Position numbers and translations under genes: made by a program. From Parcubacteria group bacterium (lineage in GTDB: Bacteria; Patescibacteriota; Minisyncoccia; JACQLN01), in the NCBI GenBank assembly GCA_016204035.1, contig JACQLN010000002.1, positions 1 through 9,922 of the forward strand: a stretch of DNA of 9,922 nt, given 5' to 3'. The notes under the pieces were generated by a model. It saw nothing but the letters and a program-made list of their open reading frames with translations, had not been told where the DNA came from and did not search any database. Numbering within the stretch: position 1 is the first letter of the stretch; the number at the start of each line of letters is the position of its first letter. This document shows positions 1 to 4,919 of the stretch, in pieces.

Positions 1-176
1 AGAGCCGACAGCATCTGTTCGTATTCTTCCCGGCTGGCTATCTGCTTTTGTGATGATTTTTCAATCTTAAAATCTAAAGAGGTGGACCAACTGGAAAATA
101 AAATATAACTAACCAAAAATAAAAATGCCAAGATTGTTAAAATCCATTCCGGTTTGTTTATTAAAACTTTCCTCAT
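1..176 (-). CDS. FtsL-like small membrane division protein, 3'-truncated by the window edge
   Basis: An open frame begins at the ATG at 176-174 and runs off the left edge after 58 codons. It encodes a short basic N-terminus (MRKVLINKPEW), one hydrophobic segment at about residues 11-30 (WILTILAFLFLVSYILFSSW), and then a polar, Gln/Glu/Lys-rich stretch (residues 40-58) that could be the start of a coiled coil. This bitopic layout directly after rsmH is where ftsL sits in dcw clusters, and FtsL-type proteins help assemble the septal FtsQLB complex. The start lies 15 nt after the rsmH stop, suggesting cotranscription. An earlier ATG (184-182) meets a stop after two codons. No strong Shine-Dalgarno is seen. 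FtsL diverges quickly, so the assignment rests on position and topology, not sequence identity; it could be an unrelated septum-type protein. Confidence 0.6.
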   Translation of the reverse strand, partial: MRKVLINKPEWILTILAFLFLVSYILFSSWSTSLDFKIEKSSQKQIASREEYEQMLSA

Positions 177-191
177 TGCTTCATTACTCAA

Positions 192-1190
192 TTACTTAAT
201 TACCTTCTTGATTGCTCTTAATTTCGCGCTTCTTGATTTAGAATTTTGATTTATTTCTGCCGCCGTCGCCGTTACCGGCTTTTTCGTTAAAATACTTCCG
301 GCGGCCGCCTGCTTTTTTTCGTTAAAAAAAACTTTGACTATTCTGTCTTCCAAAGAATGAAACGCTATGGCCGCCAACCGGCCGCCGGGCTTCAAAATCT
401 GCCAAGCCCCAACCAAACCCGATCTTATGTTTTCCAACTCATCGTTAACGGCAATGCGCAATGCCTGGAAAATTCGGCTATAAGTCTTATAAGACCTATA
501 GGACTTATTAGTCCTATCAATAATCTCCACCAATTCCCCCGTTGTTTTTATTATTTTCTGCCGGCGTGCTGCCACAATGGCTCGGGCGATTTTTCCGGCA
601 GAGCGTTCCTCGCCAAATTCCTTAAAAATCCTTTCTAATTCCTTTTCCGACCACTTATTTACTATTTCTTCCGCTACCAAGGTCTGACCTTGGTAATAAC
701 GCATGTCTAAAGGTTCATCCTTAAGAAGATAAGAAAAGCCCCGGCCGCTTTTTTCCAATTGATAGGTATTGAAACCGAAATCAAACAAAACGCCATTGAT
801 TCCGTTCGGAAAATACCGGCTGGATATTTTAGCTATGTCGGCAAAATTACCGCATGCTAAAAATAGTCTATCCTGGGAGGATCCAGGCTCGATCCCAGAT
901 CGGAGCCCCGACTGAAACGTCGAGGCAAGCGGTTCGGACGCTGTTAAGTTTTCCGATCTGGTCTCGAGTCCGGATCCTAATTTTAAGTCTAAATCAATTC
1001 CTAACAATCTTCCGTTAGGCGCGGTTTTTTTTATAATTTCCGCGGCGTGGCCGCCACCACCGAAAGTGGCGTCAATAAAATCCTCGTTCGGCTGCGGATC
1101 CAAGTAATGAATAACTTCTTGTAAAAGTACCGGAATATGATTAGCTTCATTAGCTTTCAGCTTCATTAACTTATTAGGAAAAAAATTCAT
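192..1190 (-). CDS. rsmH: 16S rRNA (cytosine1402-N4)-methyltransferase RsmH carrying in-frame palindromic insertions
   Basis: RsmH uses SAM to methylate N4 of C1402 in the ribosomal P site. Visible landmarks are HIPVLLQEVI (residues 18-27), the SAM loop DATFGGGGHAAEI (40-52), GIDLDL (64-69), a GFSY..DEPLDMR block (151-164) and FQALRIAVNDEL..I with LKPGGRLAAIAFHSLEDRIVK towards the C-terminus. The usual DLG-x-SS segment reads DFGFNT here. At 332 aa it is longer than the common size of about 300-315; residues 72-104 (879-977) are a 33-residue in-frame palindromic insert between GIDLDL and LACGNFAD. Two further palindromic or repeat patches encode YYQGQTLV (675-695) and NKSYRSYKTYS (about 479-520). 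The N-terminus up to about residue 17 is encoded by another repeat, so the true start may be this ATG or the one at 1166. The gene lies 40 nt after mraZ and 15 nt before the ftsL-like gene. Confidence 0.95.
   Translation of the reverse strand: MNFFPNKLMKLKANEANHIPVLLQEVIHYLDPQPNEDFIDATFGGGGHAAEIIKKTAPNGRLLGIDLDLKLGSGLETRSENLTASEPLASTFQSGLRSGIEPGSSQDRLFLACGNFADIAKISSRYFPNGINGVLFDFGFNTYQLEKSGRGFSYLLKDEPLDMRYYQGQTLVAEEIVNKWSEKELERIFKEFGEERSAGKIARAIVAARRQKIIKTTGELVEIIDRTNKSYRSYKTYSRIFQALRIAVNDELENIRSGLVGAWQILKPGGRLAAIAFHSLEDRIVKVFFNEKKQAAAGSILTKKPVTATAAEINQNSKSRSAKLRAIKKVIK
479..520. repeat. CTATAGGACTTAT-type short tandem/inverted repeat in rsmH
   Basis: Overlapping variants of ataagtcttat, aagacctatagg and acttattagtcctat occur head to head. 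They encode NKSYRSYKTYS, which is not part of the usual RsmH sequence just before its FQALRI motif. A similar nucleotide pattern occurs at 3508-3530 in the ligase gene and a degenerate one, encoding NKSYRTYG, at about 6396-6423 in the S74 gene. Confidence 0.55.
675..695. repeat. 21-bp perfect palindrome (GGTCTGACC family) inside rsmH
   Basis: TACCAAGGTC and GACCTTGGTA flank a central T, giving a 10-bp perfect stem. It encodes part of YYQGQTLVAEE in rsmH. The 12-mer AAGGTCTGACCT is found again in the larger palindrome at 6315-6345 in the S74 gene. Confidence 0.8.
879..977. repeat. 99-bp palindromic element inserted in frame in rsmH
   Basis: Both ends are GGATCC. The left arm (879-904) and right arm (952-977) are inverted repeats of 26 bp with 22 matches, separated by 47 bp that contain a smaller imperfect hairpin (ccccgac/gtcgagg). 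The length is exactly 33 codons and the boundaries coincide with codon boundaries, so rsmH stays open. The encoded peptide is rich in Gly, Ser, Glu and Thr and separates two normally adjacent RsmH motifs. The size, hairpin form and in-frame placement resemble Rickettsia palindromic elements, but no homology is claimed. Confidence 0.8.
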
Positions 1191-1233
1191 ACTTCTAAAA
1201 AGCTAGTGAAGCTAACGAAGCTAAAAGCTGTTA
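1141..1233. repeat. AGCTTCATTAGC-type repeat spanning the rsmH start and the end of mraZ
   Basis: Multiple imperfect copies of the unit agctt(c)attagc occur at 1141-1170, where they encode KLMKLKANEAN of RsmH, and in the 40-nt spacer at 1200-1233, where the TAA stop of mraZ lies inside a copy. The 19-mer TTAGCTTTCAGCTTCATTA (1150-1168) recurs exactly, inverted, at 1716-1734 upstream of mraZ. Confidence 0.65.
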
Positions 1234-1665
1234 GTAGACTCCCAACTCCCCCAACTTCTCGGCGATTTCACCCGTATTTTTTTCTGAATTTTTCTTGTAT
1301 TCGTTCCAGGCGGCCTCGTCCCAAATTTCCAAACGGTTATACAAACCGGCGATAACTGTGTTCTTCCTCAAACCGGCGTAATCTTTCAAATAATCCGGCA
1401 CCAACACCCGGCCCAAAGAATCTATTTCCACATCGGTCGCGCCGGCCAACATAGTGCGCACAAAACTTCTGGTGCCCGACTGCCCCACCGGTAATTTAGA
1501 CAATTTACCAGCCAGTTCTTCCCACTCTTTCATGGGATACAACACCAAAGAATTATCCAAGCTTTTGGTTAATACCGCCGTCTCGCCGATTCTTTTTCTA
1601 AACTTAGCCGGTATGGCCAGACGTCTTTTAGCGTCAATTGTATGGCGGTATTCACCTATAAACAA
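1231..1665 (-). CDS. mraZ: MraZ, DNA-binding regulator of the division and cell-wall gene cluster
   Basis: MraZ is an AbrB-fold transcription factor that binds its own dcw promoter. The 144-aa product shows both family repeats: FIGEYRHTIDAKRRLAIPAKFR near the N-terminus (interrupted here only by listing) and EIDSLGRVLVPDYLKDYAGL at about residues 80-100, followed by the typical NRLEIWDEAAWNEY segment. The start must be the TTG at 1665-1663: it gives the canonical MFIGEY beginning, and an in-frame TAA lies only two codons upstream (1674-1672) with no ATG or GTG between. No clear Shine-Dalgarno is present; the leader consists of AGCTTCGTTAGC repeats. The length is normal for the family. It is the first gene of the mraZ-rsmH-ftsL-like cluster. 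Confidence 0.95.
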   Translation of the reverse strand: MFIGEYRHTIDAKRRLAIPAKFRKRIGETAVLTKSLDNSLVLYPMKEWEELAGKLSKLPVGQSGTRSFVRTMLAGATDVEIDSLGRVLVPDYLKDYAGLRKNTVIAGLYNRLEIWDEAAWNEYKKNSEKNTGEIAEKLGELGVY

Positions 1666-1673
1666 AGCAGTTT

Positions 1674-1739
1674 AGCTTCGTTAGCTGTTAGCTTCGTTAG
1701 CATGACTGACAAAGCTAATGAAGCTGAAAGCTAAAAGCT
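1674..1739. repeat. Inverted AGCTTCGTTAGC repeat in the mraZ leader
   Basis: The left arm (1674-1701) is two copies of agcttcgttagc; the right arm (1714-1739), gctaatgaagctgaaagctaaaagct, is largely its reverse complement across a 12-nt loop. It occupies the mRNA leader immediately before the TTG start of mraZ, so the folded transcript could influence translation. The T-run after 1739 would fit a plus-strand terminator, but no plus-strand gene precedes it. Confidence 0.65.
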
Positions 1740-1766
1740 TTTTTAGTTTTCCCCTTTTCAGCCGAC

Positions 1767-1876
1767 TTGTGCACACTTTTATCCACAACGCCCCACTTCA
1801 GTAACCTTATGTACCACATATTAAACTTTCACACCCACAAAAGCAACAAGCGGCCATTTATCCACAATGTGGAAAA
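1767..1876. promoter_or_regulatory. Cluster of DnaA-box-like sites upstream of mraZ
   Basis: Two exact TTATCCACA boxes lie in the same orientation at 1779-1787 and 1858-1866. A TTTTCCACA box lies on the opposite strand at 1868-1876, making a near-palindrome with the second box, and a weaker TTGTGCACA is at 1767-1775. TTATCCACA is the high-affinity DnaA site of model bacteria. The cluster lies between the tRNA locus and mraZ and could couple division-gene transcription to DnaA. No dnaA or dnaN gene is visible, so an origin is not claimed. Confidence 0.45.
1818..1846 (-). promoter_or_regulatory. Possible mraZ promoter
   Basis: On the minus strand TTGCTT (1846-1841) is separated by 17 nt from TAATAT (1823-1818). 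Each box matches the sigma70 consensus only partly. It is the best-spaced pair seen upstream of mraZ and lies between the two exact DnaA-like boxes. Confidence 0.3.
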
Positions 1877-1905
1877 GCTCTCACGTTTTAGTGAGAGCTT
1901 TTCCA
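1870..1905 (-). terminator. Strong hairpin, likely terminator of the tRNA transcript
   Basis: TGGAAAAGCTCTCAC (1870-1884) pairs perfectly over 15 bp with 1891-1905 around a 6-nt loop. The GC-rich core (gctctcac/gtgagagc) is flanked by an A tract and a T tract, so an intrinsic terminator can work in either direction. Its position after the tRNA locus favours the minus strand. Only four T residues follow the core. Confidence 0.55.
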
Positions 1906-1914
1906 TCCTGCGAA

Positions 1915-1934
1915 GCTCCGATCTAAATCGGAGC
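1915..1934. repeat. GCTCCGAT-ctaa-ATCGGAGC hairpin after the outer tRNA
   Basis: An 8-bp perfect stem with a 4-nt loop; pairing continues imperfectly into tcct/agga flanks (1906-1943). It starts about 19 nt after the 3' end of the interrupted tRNA and may be a processing or barrier structure, or another palindromic repeat. The ATCGGAG core also occurs in the rsmH element. Confidence 0.55.
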
Positions 1935-1988
1935 GGAGTAGGATAGGATAGGTGGACCGTGCGAGAATCGAACTCGCATCTCCCGGAT

Positions 1989-2207
1989 GTCCCGAAATTG
2001 TCTGCGAGGTTTGACCGAGCAGTTACAATTTTATGATCCCGTTATCTTCGCCATTATTTGTGGAGGTGGGGAGAATCGAACTCCCATCTGCCGGATGCAA
2101 ACCGGCTGCTCTACCACTAAGCTACACCCCCAAAATTAAACACGGCAGACAAAACGGGATCTAGAAAATCTAGTCGCTCGGCTACGCCTCGCGAAGATTT
2201 TCGGGAC
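1989..2207 (-). other. Anticodon-loop insertion (intron-like) with 63-nt inverted-repeat arms around a tRNA
   Basis: The insert begins GTCCCGAAA (2207-2199) and ends TTTCGGGAC (1997-1989), a perfect terminal inverted repeat. On the minus strand the 2207-2145 arm holds blocks GTCCCGAAAATCTTCGC and GATCCCGTTTTGTCTGC; the 2051-1989 arm holds GCGAAGATAACGGGATC and GCAGACAATTTCGGGAC. Each block half (8 or 9 nt) has one perfect complement in a block of the other arm. The 29-nt segments between blocks are also partly complementary (17 of 29). A complete tRNA-Ala fills the centre. No group I core elements in the right order and no ORF are seen. Exact splice ends are uncertain by one or two bases. Confidence 0.7.
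2061..2131 (-). tRNA. tRNA-Ala(UGC), complete, nested inside another tRNA
   Basis: The 71-nt cloverleaf is complete: acceptor GGGGGTG/CACCTCC with the G3-U70 wobble that defines tRNA-Ala, D arm GCTTAGTGGTAGAGC, anticodon stem GCCGG/CCGGC with loop TTTGCAT (anticodon UGC), four-base variable loop AGAT, T arm GGGAGTTCGATTCTCCC and discriminator A. CCA is not encoded. It lies wholly within the anticodon-loop insertion of the interrupted tRNA and has no clear promoter of its own, so it probably shares the transcript starting upstream of 2309. Confidence 0.95.
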
Positions 2208-2222
2208 AAACCGGGTGCTTTT

Positions 2223-2290
2223 CCGGGGCGATTTTTAACTGATTAAAATTATTGTAATCGCCCGCTAAAAGCAAAGCAGTTTGCTTTTAG
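2223..2290. repeat. Two-hairpin insertion in the D loop of the interrupted tRNA
   Basis: One hairpin is a 12-bp perfect inverted repeat, GCTAAAAGCAAA (2264-2275) with TTTGCTTTTAGC (2280-2291). The second pairs GGGCGATT (2226-2233) with AATCGCCC (2256-2263) and contains a smaller TTTTAA/TTAAAA stem. Removing about 68 nt brings GTGGG next to AAAAGC and restores a D loop of ordinary size. Confidence 0.7.
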
Positions 2291-2327
2291 CCCACTGTGC
2301 TAACGGCCCTAAAATATACTAAAAACA

Positions 2328-2354
2328 ATCATAGCATAATTTAGAATTTGTCAA
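2328..2354 (-). promoter_or_regulatory. Promoter of the tRNA locus
   Basis: On the minus strand a perfect TTGACA (2354-2349) is followed after 15 nt by TATGAT (2333-2328), one mismatch from the -10 consensus. The predicted start is roughly 10-20 nt upstream of the outer tRNA 5' end at 2309. The spacer is shorter than the preferred 17 nt. Confidence 0.65.
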
Positions 2355-2369
2355 AAACATCCAGCACCT

Positions 2370-2402
2370 AAAATGTCCAACACCAGGTGTTGGACATTTT
2401 TT
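2370..2402 (-). terminator. Intrinsic terminator after the ligase-like gene
   Basis: AAAATGTCCAACACC (2370-2384) and its perfect reverse complement (2386-2400) flank a single A, giving a 31-bp palindrome. It has a T run on the plus strand (2397-2402) and TTTT on the minus strand, so it can act in both directions. It begins 30 bp past the ligase-like stop and separates that gene from the tRNA promoter. Confidence 0.8.
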
Positions 2403-2430
2403 ACTAAACCCTGATGGCTAGTGGCTATTC

Positions 2431-4878
2431 TTATTTGGGCACGCCTTTGGTTTCCACCGCTTTCGGCGATTGCGGCGGCGTGGCCGGCCGCGGTGGAATA
2501 CCTAAAGCCGGAAAACCGTTTTGCAAGTTAGCCACTATTTGGGCGATCAACTGATTATCCGGATTGGTTTGGCGTAAAATCAAAAAGTTTTGCAACGCCT
2601 CCGGCTTTAAGCCGTCGTAATCTTGAATCAAAGCGTAAAAGTAACGGGCGTTGGCATAGTTGGGATTCAATTTCAAAGCGGCGTCCAAAACCGCGCGGGC
2701 TTTGTCGGCATATTCGGCGTCCAACTCCAAACCCTGATTGAACATATTGGATTTTATCAAATAGAGTTGGCCCAGCTGGGTTTTAATAAAAGGATTGATC
2801 GGTTCCAACCCGCTTGAGCGTTCGTAATTTTGAATGGCCAAATCGTCCGCGCCTTGAACCAGCGGCACCAGGTTGCGGTAGGCCTCGGCCGCGTCCACCG
2901 CCACGCTTACGTTATCGGGATCTAAAACGTTGGCGCGTTGGACGGCGTTAATGGTTCGCACCGTCAGGTCTTGCAGTAAAGCCGATTCTTCCGGTTTGGC
3001 TTGCCGCTCACCTTCAGGGCGAGCGTTGATGCCAGCCACCACATCATTCATTTTTCCAAAAAGCGCGGTAGCTAAAACTCTAAAATATCTGGATTCGTAG
3101 GGGTTGGCGGCCACGGCGGCATAGATGCCATTGACGACTTCGTCTATCTTTTCCGCGTTAGTCTGCGTTTCGTCCGCGCCATTCCGCGTAATGGCCTTAA
3201 TAAAAGTTCTTTCCGCGCTGGCGCGCCGGACCGAAAAATAACCGCCGGCCAAAGAACCCAAAAGAACCGCCAACATTACAAAGAACACCGTCAGGGTTTT
3301 TATTGAACCGGTTTGAAACCGATAACTCCAAATTGAATCTTCATTCGTGTCATTCGCATGCATTCGCGTATTGGTGTCGCATAGCACCAGCAGTGCTGGC
3401 AGAAACCAAAATAAAAATTCCAGCGGCAAAGACGTGGCGTAAAAAAACTTTGAAACCAAAATAAAAAACCAACTGGCTAAAATTCCCGCCGCCGCGTTTG
3501 ACGCGGCTATAGGTCCTATCGGTCCTATCCCGCTTTGACCTATTCTTCTCCACGCGTAACCTAAAAACCAAATCGCGAACACAAACCAAACCAAGGCGCC
3601 GAAGGCGCCGAAGGTGGTGGCCCAGGTCACGACCTCGGCCGCGGAGTTGTTAAAATTGACGCCCCAGTAATTGGTTTGGTTGAGCGCGACGTTTTTGAAT
3701 TTGGCGTAAACATAAGGATATGTTTCCAAACCCGAACCGAACACCGGTTTCTCTTGCCAGGTTTTAACCAAAATATCCCAACTGGCGCCGTAAGAAGGAT
3801 TGATCTCGGCCGGAAAAACTAAATCTTTGATTTGCGGCGGGCGCACAAACCACAACAAGACCGCGATCGCCACAGCCGCGAGAGGCAAGCTTATTTTTCC
3901 CATTTCTCCCTTTTCTCCCTTTTCTCCCCTTTCTCCCATTTGTTCCGCCCTTTTCTTGAATCCGGCCAAAATTAAAATAAGCGCGCTCGCCGCGAGCGCG
4001 AGCCAGCCGATTCTAAAATCAACTATGGCCGCGGTAACCAGTTGAATCGCTAAAAACACCGCGAGAGCGATTTTTATTTTTTTAGCCGCGGCGCTTCGCA
4101 ATAGATGTAAAATAAACGGCGCCGAAGACAGCGCGAAAATTCCTAAATCAAAAGGACCGCCTACGGTATTAAATGTTCTGGATTGGTAAGCCGCGCCGGG
4201 AATAATGTAAACCCCAAAAAACTGCAGACTGGCGTAAAGCGAAGCTAAAAATACCGAGCCCAACCATAAGGCCATAGCCACATAAGCGTCGCGCCGGCTG
4301 AACGTCTGAATGGCCGCCATAAAAATTATCAAATAGGATACTATGGCCGCGCCGGAAAAAACGTATCGGCCGGTGTCGCCTAAAAAACTGACCCAAAAAC
4401 TGCTGGAAAAAACCGAACTTAAAATAGCGGCCAAGCCCACCAGCGCTACCGGCCAGGCCAGCGCGGTTTTGCGCCAAACTAGCCGCCCCCCAGCCACGGC
4501 TTTGCCCACCCAGGCGCCCAAAGCCGTCATAGCCAATACGGAAAGCAGTATTTGTTTAGACAGATTGATCGCGTCCGAAGATGTAAAAAAGAATAAAGGT
4601 GTTAGAAAAACCGCCAAAAAAACGGCTGTTTTGGTTAAATAACCAAAAAACAGCTCGCCGCCACTCGGCCGATGCGGCTCGGCTTCCAACAAAGGGGTCA
4701 AAAGGGGTGGAATGGGAGAAATGGGAGGAATCATACCCATTTCTTCCATTTTCATCCCCTTTTGTCCCTTTTCTTCTAATCCCTTTTCTTCAACAGCCAC
4801 GTTTGACGTGGCGCCCGAAAGCATCGCTTTCGCCTTCTTTTCTTCTAATTCCCTTAATATATTTGGTGGTATCTCCAT
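2431..4878 (-). CDS. O-antigen ligase/polymerase-like (Wzy_C) membrane protein with C-terminal TPR domain
   Basis: An 815-aa polytopic membrane protein. After a low-complexity cytoplasmic N-terminus (residues 1-70, EEKGQKGMKMEEMG then PPISPIPPLL), hydrophobic segments cluster at about 81-100, 108-128, 139-160, 172-192, 200-225, 243-260, 268-306, 330-346, 418-442, 465-500 and 526-550. The segment WDILVKTWQEKPVFGSGLETYPYVY, seen around residues 367-391, matches the Wzy_C/WaaL pattern of a periplasmic loop with a G-x-G motif, followed by NNSAAEVVTWATTFG. Residues 590-785 contain TPR-like helices such as YADKARAVLDAALKLNPNYANA. The family joins or polymerises lipid-linked glycans, so surface glycan or glycoprotein assembly is likely; substrate unknown. 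The start ATG (4878) gives an uninterrupted frame. In-frame repeat patches sit at residues 22-62, 310-328, 447-463 and 500-514. No glycosyltransferases are nearby. Confidence 0.8.
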   Translation of the reverse strand: MEIPPNILRELEEKKAKAMLSGATSNVAVEEKGLEEKGQKGMKMEEMGMIPPISPIPPLLTPLLEAEPHRPSGGELFFGYLTKTAVFLAVFLTPLFFFTSSDAINLSKQILLSVLAMTALGAWVGKAVAGGRLVWRKTALAWPVALVGLAAILSSVFSSSFWVSFLGDTGRYVFSGAAIVSYLIIFMAAIQTFSRRDAYVAMALWLGSVFLASLYASLQFFGVYIIPGAAYQSRTFNTVGGPFDLGIFALSSAPFILHLLRSAAAKKIKIALAVFLAIQLVTAAIVDFRIGWLALAASALILILAGFKKRAEQMGERGEKGEKGEMGKISLPLAAVAIAVLLWFVRPPQIKDLVFPAEINPSYGASWDILVKTWQEKPVFGSGLETYPYVYAKFKNVALNQTNYWGVNFNNSAAEVVTWATTFGAFGALVWFVFAIWFLGYAWRRIGQSGIGPIGPIAASNAAAGILASWFFILVSKFFYATSLPLEFLFWFLPALLVLCDTNTRMHANDTNEDSIWSYRFQTGSIKTLTVFFVMLAVLLGSLAGGYFSVRRASAERTFIKAITRNGADETQTNAEKIDEVVNGIYAAVAANPYESRYFRVLATALFGKMNDVVAGINARPEGERQAKPEESALLQDLTVRTINAVQRANVLDPDNVSVAVDAAEAYRNLVPLVQGADDLAIQNYERSSGLEPINPFIKTQLGQLYLIKSNMFNQGLELDAEYADKARAVLDAALKLNPNYANARYFYALIQDYDGLKPEALQNFLILRQTNPDNQLIAQIVANLQNGFPALGIPPRPATPPQSPKAVETKGVPK
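3339..3377. repeat. ATTCGTGTCATTCGCATGCATTCGCG-type repeat inside the ligase-like gene
   Basis: Short units of cattcg(c/t)g recur around a GCATGC centre. They encode NTRMHANDTNED at residues 503-514, a hydrophilic patch between two membrane segments where little sequence constraint is expected. Confidence 0.45.
3491..3530. repeat. Adjacent GCCGCGTTTGACGCGGC palindrome and TATAGGTCCTATC repeat in the ligase-like gene
   Basis: The 17-bp palindrome at 3491-3507 has a 7-bp stem around TTT-type bases (gccgcgt ttg acgcggc, slightly offset) and is directly followed by two gg(t)cctatc units at 3508-3530. Together they encode IGPIGPIAASNAAA. The palindrome is a variant of those at 4796-4812 and 5070-5085. 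Confidence 0.6.
3898..3945. repeat. Pyrimidine/purine minisatellite (CCCTTTTCT) in the ligase-like gene
   Basis: Four to five copies of ctccctttt or a variant lie in tandem. On the coding strand these are GGGAGAAAA units encoding GERGEKGEKGEMGK in a cytoplasmic loop. Confidence 0.6.
4690..4790. repeat. Purine-run inverted repeat at the N-terminus of the ligase-like gene
   Basis: On the plus strand a G-rich arm (4691-4730, aaaggggtcaaaaggggtgg then aatgggagaaatggg) is followed by a C-rich arm (4735-4790, cccatttcttcc, ccccttttgtccc, cccttttc), so the arms pair imperfectly. They encode EEKGQKGMKMEEMG followed by PPISPIPPLL. The same arrangement occurs at 5355-5469 in the next gene. Confidence 0.6.
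4796..4830. repeat. GCCACGTTTGACGTGGC palindrome plus CGAAAGC-ATC-GCTTTCG hairpin
   Basis: The 17-bp palindrome at 4796-4812 and the 7-bp-stem hairpin at about 4815-4831 sit side by side in the ligase-like gene and encode KAMLSGATSNVAV. The first is a near-identical copy of an intergenic palindrome at 5070-5085. Confidence 0.65.
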
Positions 4879-4919
4879 AGTTTTTAGTTATTAGTTGTTA
4901 GTTGTTAGTTATTTGGCCA

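Larger units (their letters stand above)
1953..2309 (-). tRNA. Interrupted tRNA, probably Ala(UGC) or Val(UAC), with D-loop and anticodon-loop insertions
   Basis: The 5' acceptor strand GGGCCGT (2309-2303) pairs along its full length with ACGGTCC (1960-1954), including a G3-U70 wobble, the alanine identity pair; A73 is at 1953. The D-arm start GCACAGTGGG (2300-2291) and its end AAAAGC (2222-2217) are split by 68 nt. The anticodon stem CCCGG (2215-2211) pairs perfectly with CCGGG (1986-1982) although the halves lie over 220 nt apart. AGAT forms the variable loop and GCGAGTTCGATTCTCGC (1977-1961) the T arm. CCA is not encoded in full (ACCT). Joining TTTG to CAT gives anticodon UGC (Ala); joining TTT to ACAT gives UAC (Val), but G3-U70 would then be unexpected. 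The exons total about 72-74 nt. The D stem is weak beyond two pairs, so this could be a spliced tRNA, a split tRNA or a pseudogene. Confidence 0.75.

Noticed and set aside
1791..1836. MraZ operator (TGGGN repeats)
   Set aside because: Only TGGGG (1795-1791) and TGGGT (1836-1832) are seen on the minus strand, about 40 bp apart, not the closely spaced series known for MraZ.
1767..1876. Chromosomal replication origin
   Set aside because: DnaA-like boxes are present but no dnaA, dnaN or clear unwinding element is seen, and skew cannot be evaluated on this window.
1989..2207. Group I intron in the tRNA anticodon loop
   Set aside because: The exon-end U and intron-end G rule could be met, and a CGACTAGA string resembles an R element, but the conserved P4, P7 and S segments are not found in order, and without the inner tRNA the insert is only about 146 nt, short for a group I core.
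2157..2207. Independent terminator for the inner tRNA's upstream region
   Set aside because: The GAAAATCT/AGATTTTC hairpin lacks a following T run in the transcription direction and lies between the two halves of the outer tRNA.
4169..4894. ORFs on either strand overlapping the ligase-like gene N-terminus
   Set aside because: They arise from GC-rich and purine-run sequence of the real gene and show no domain.
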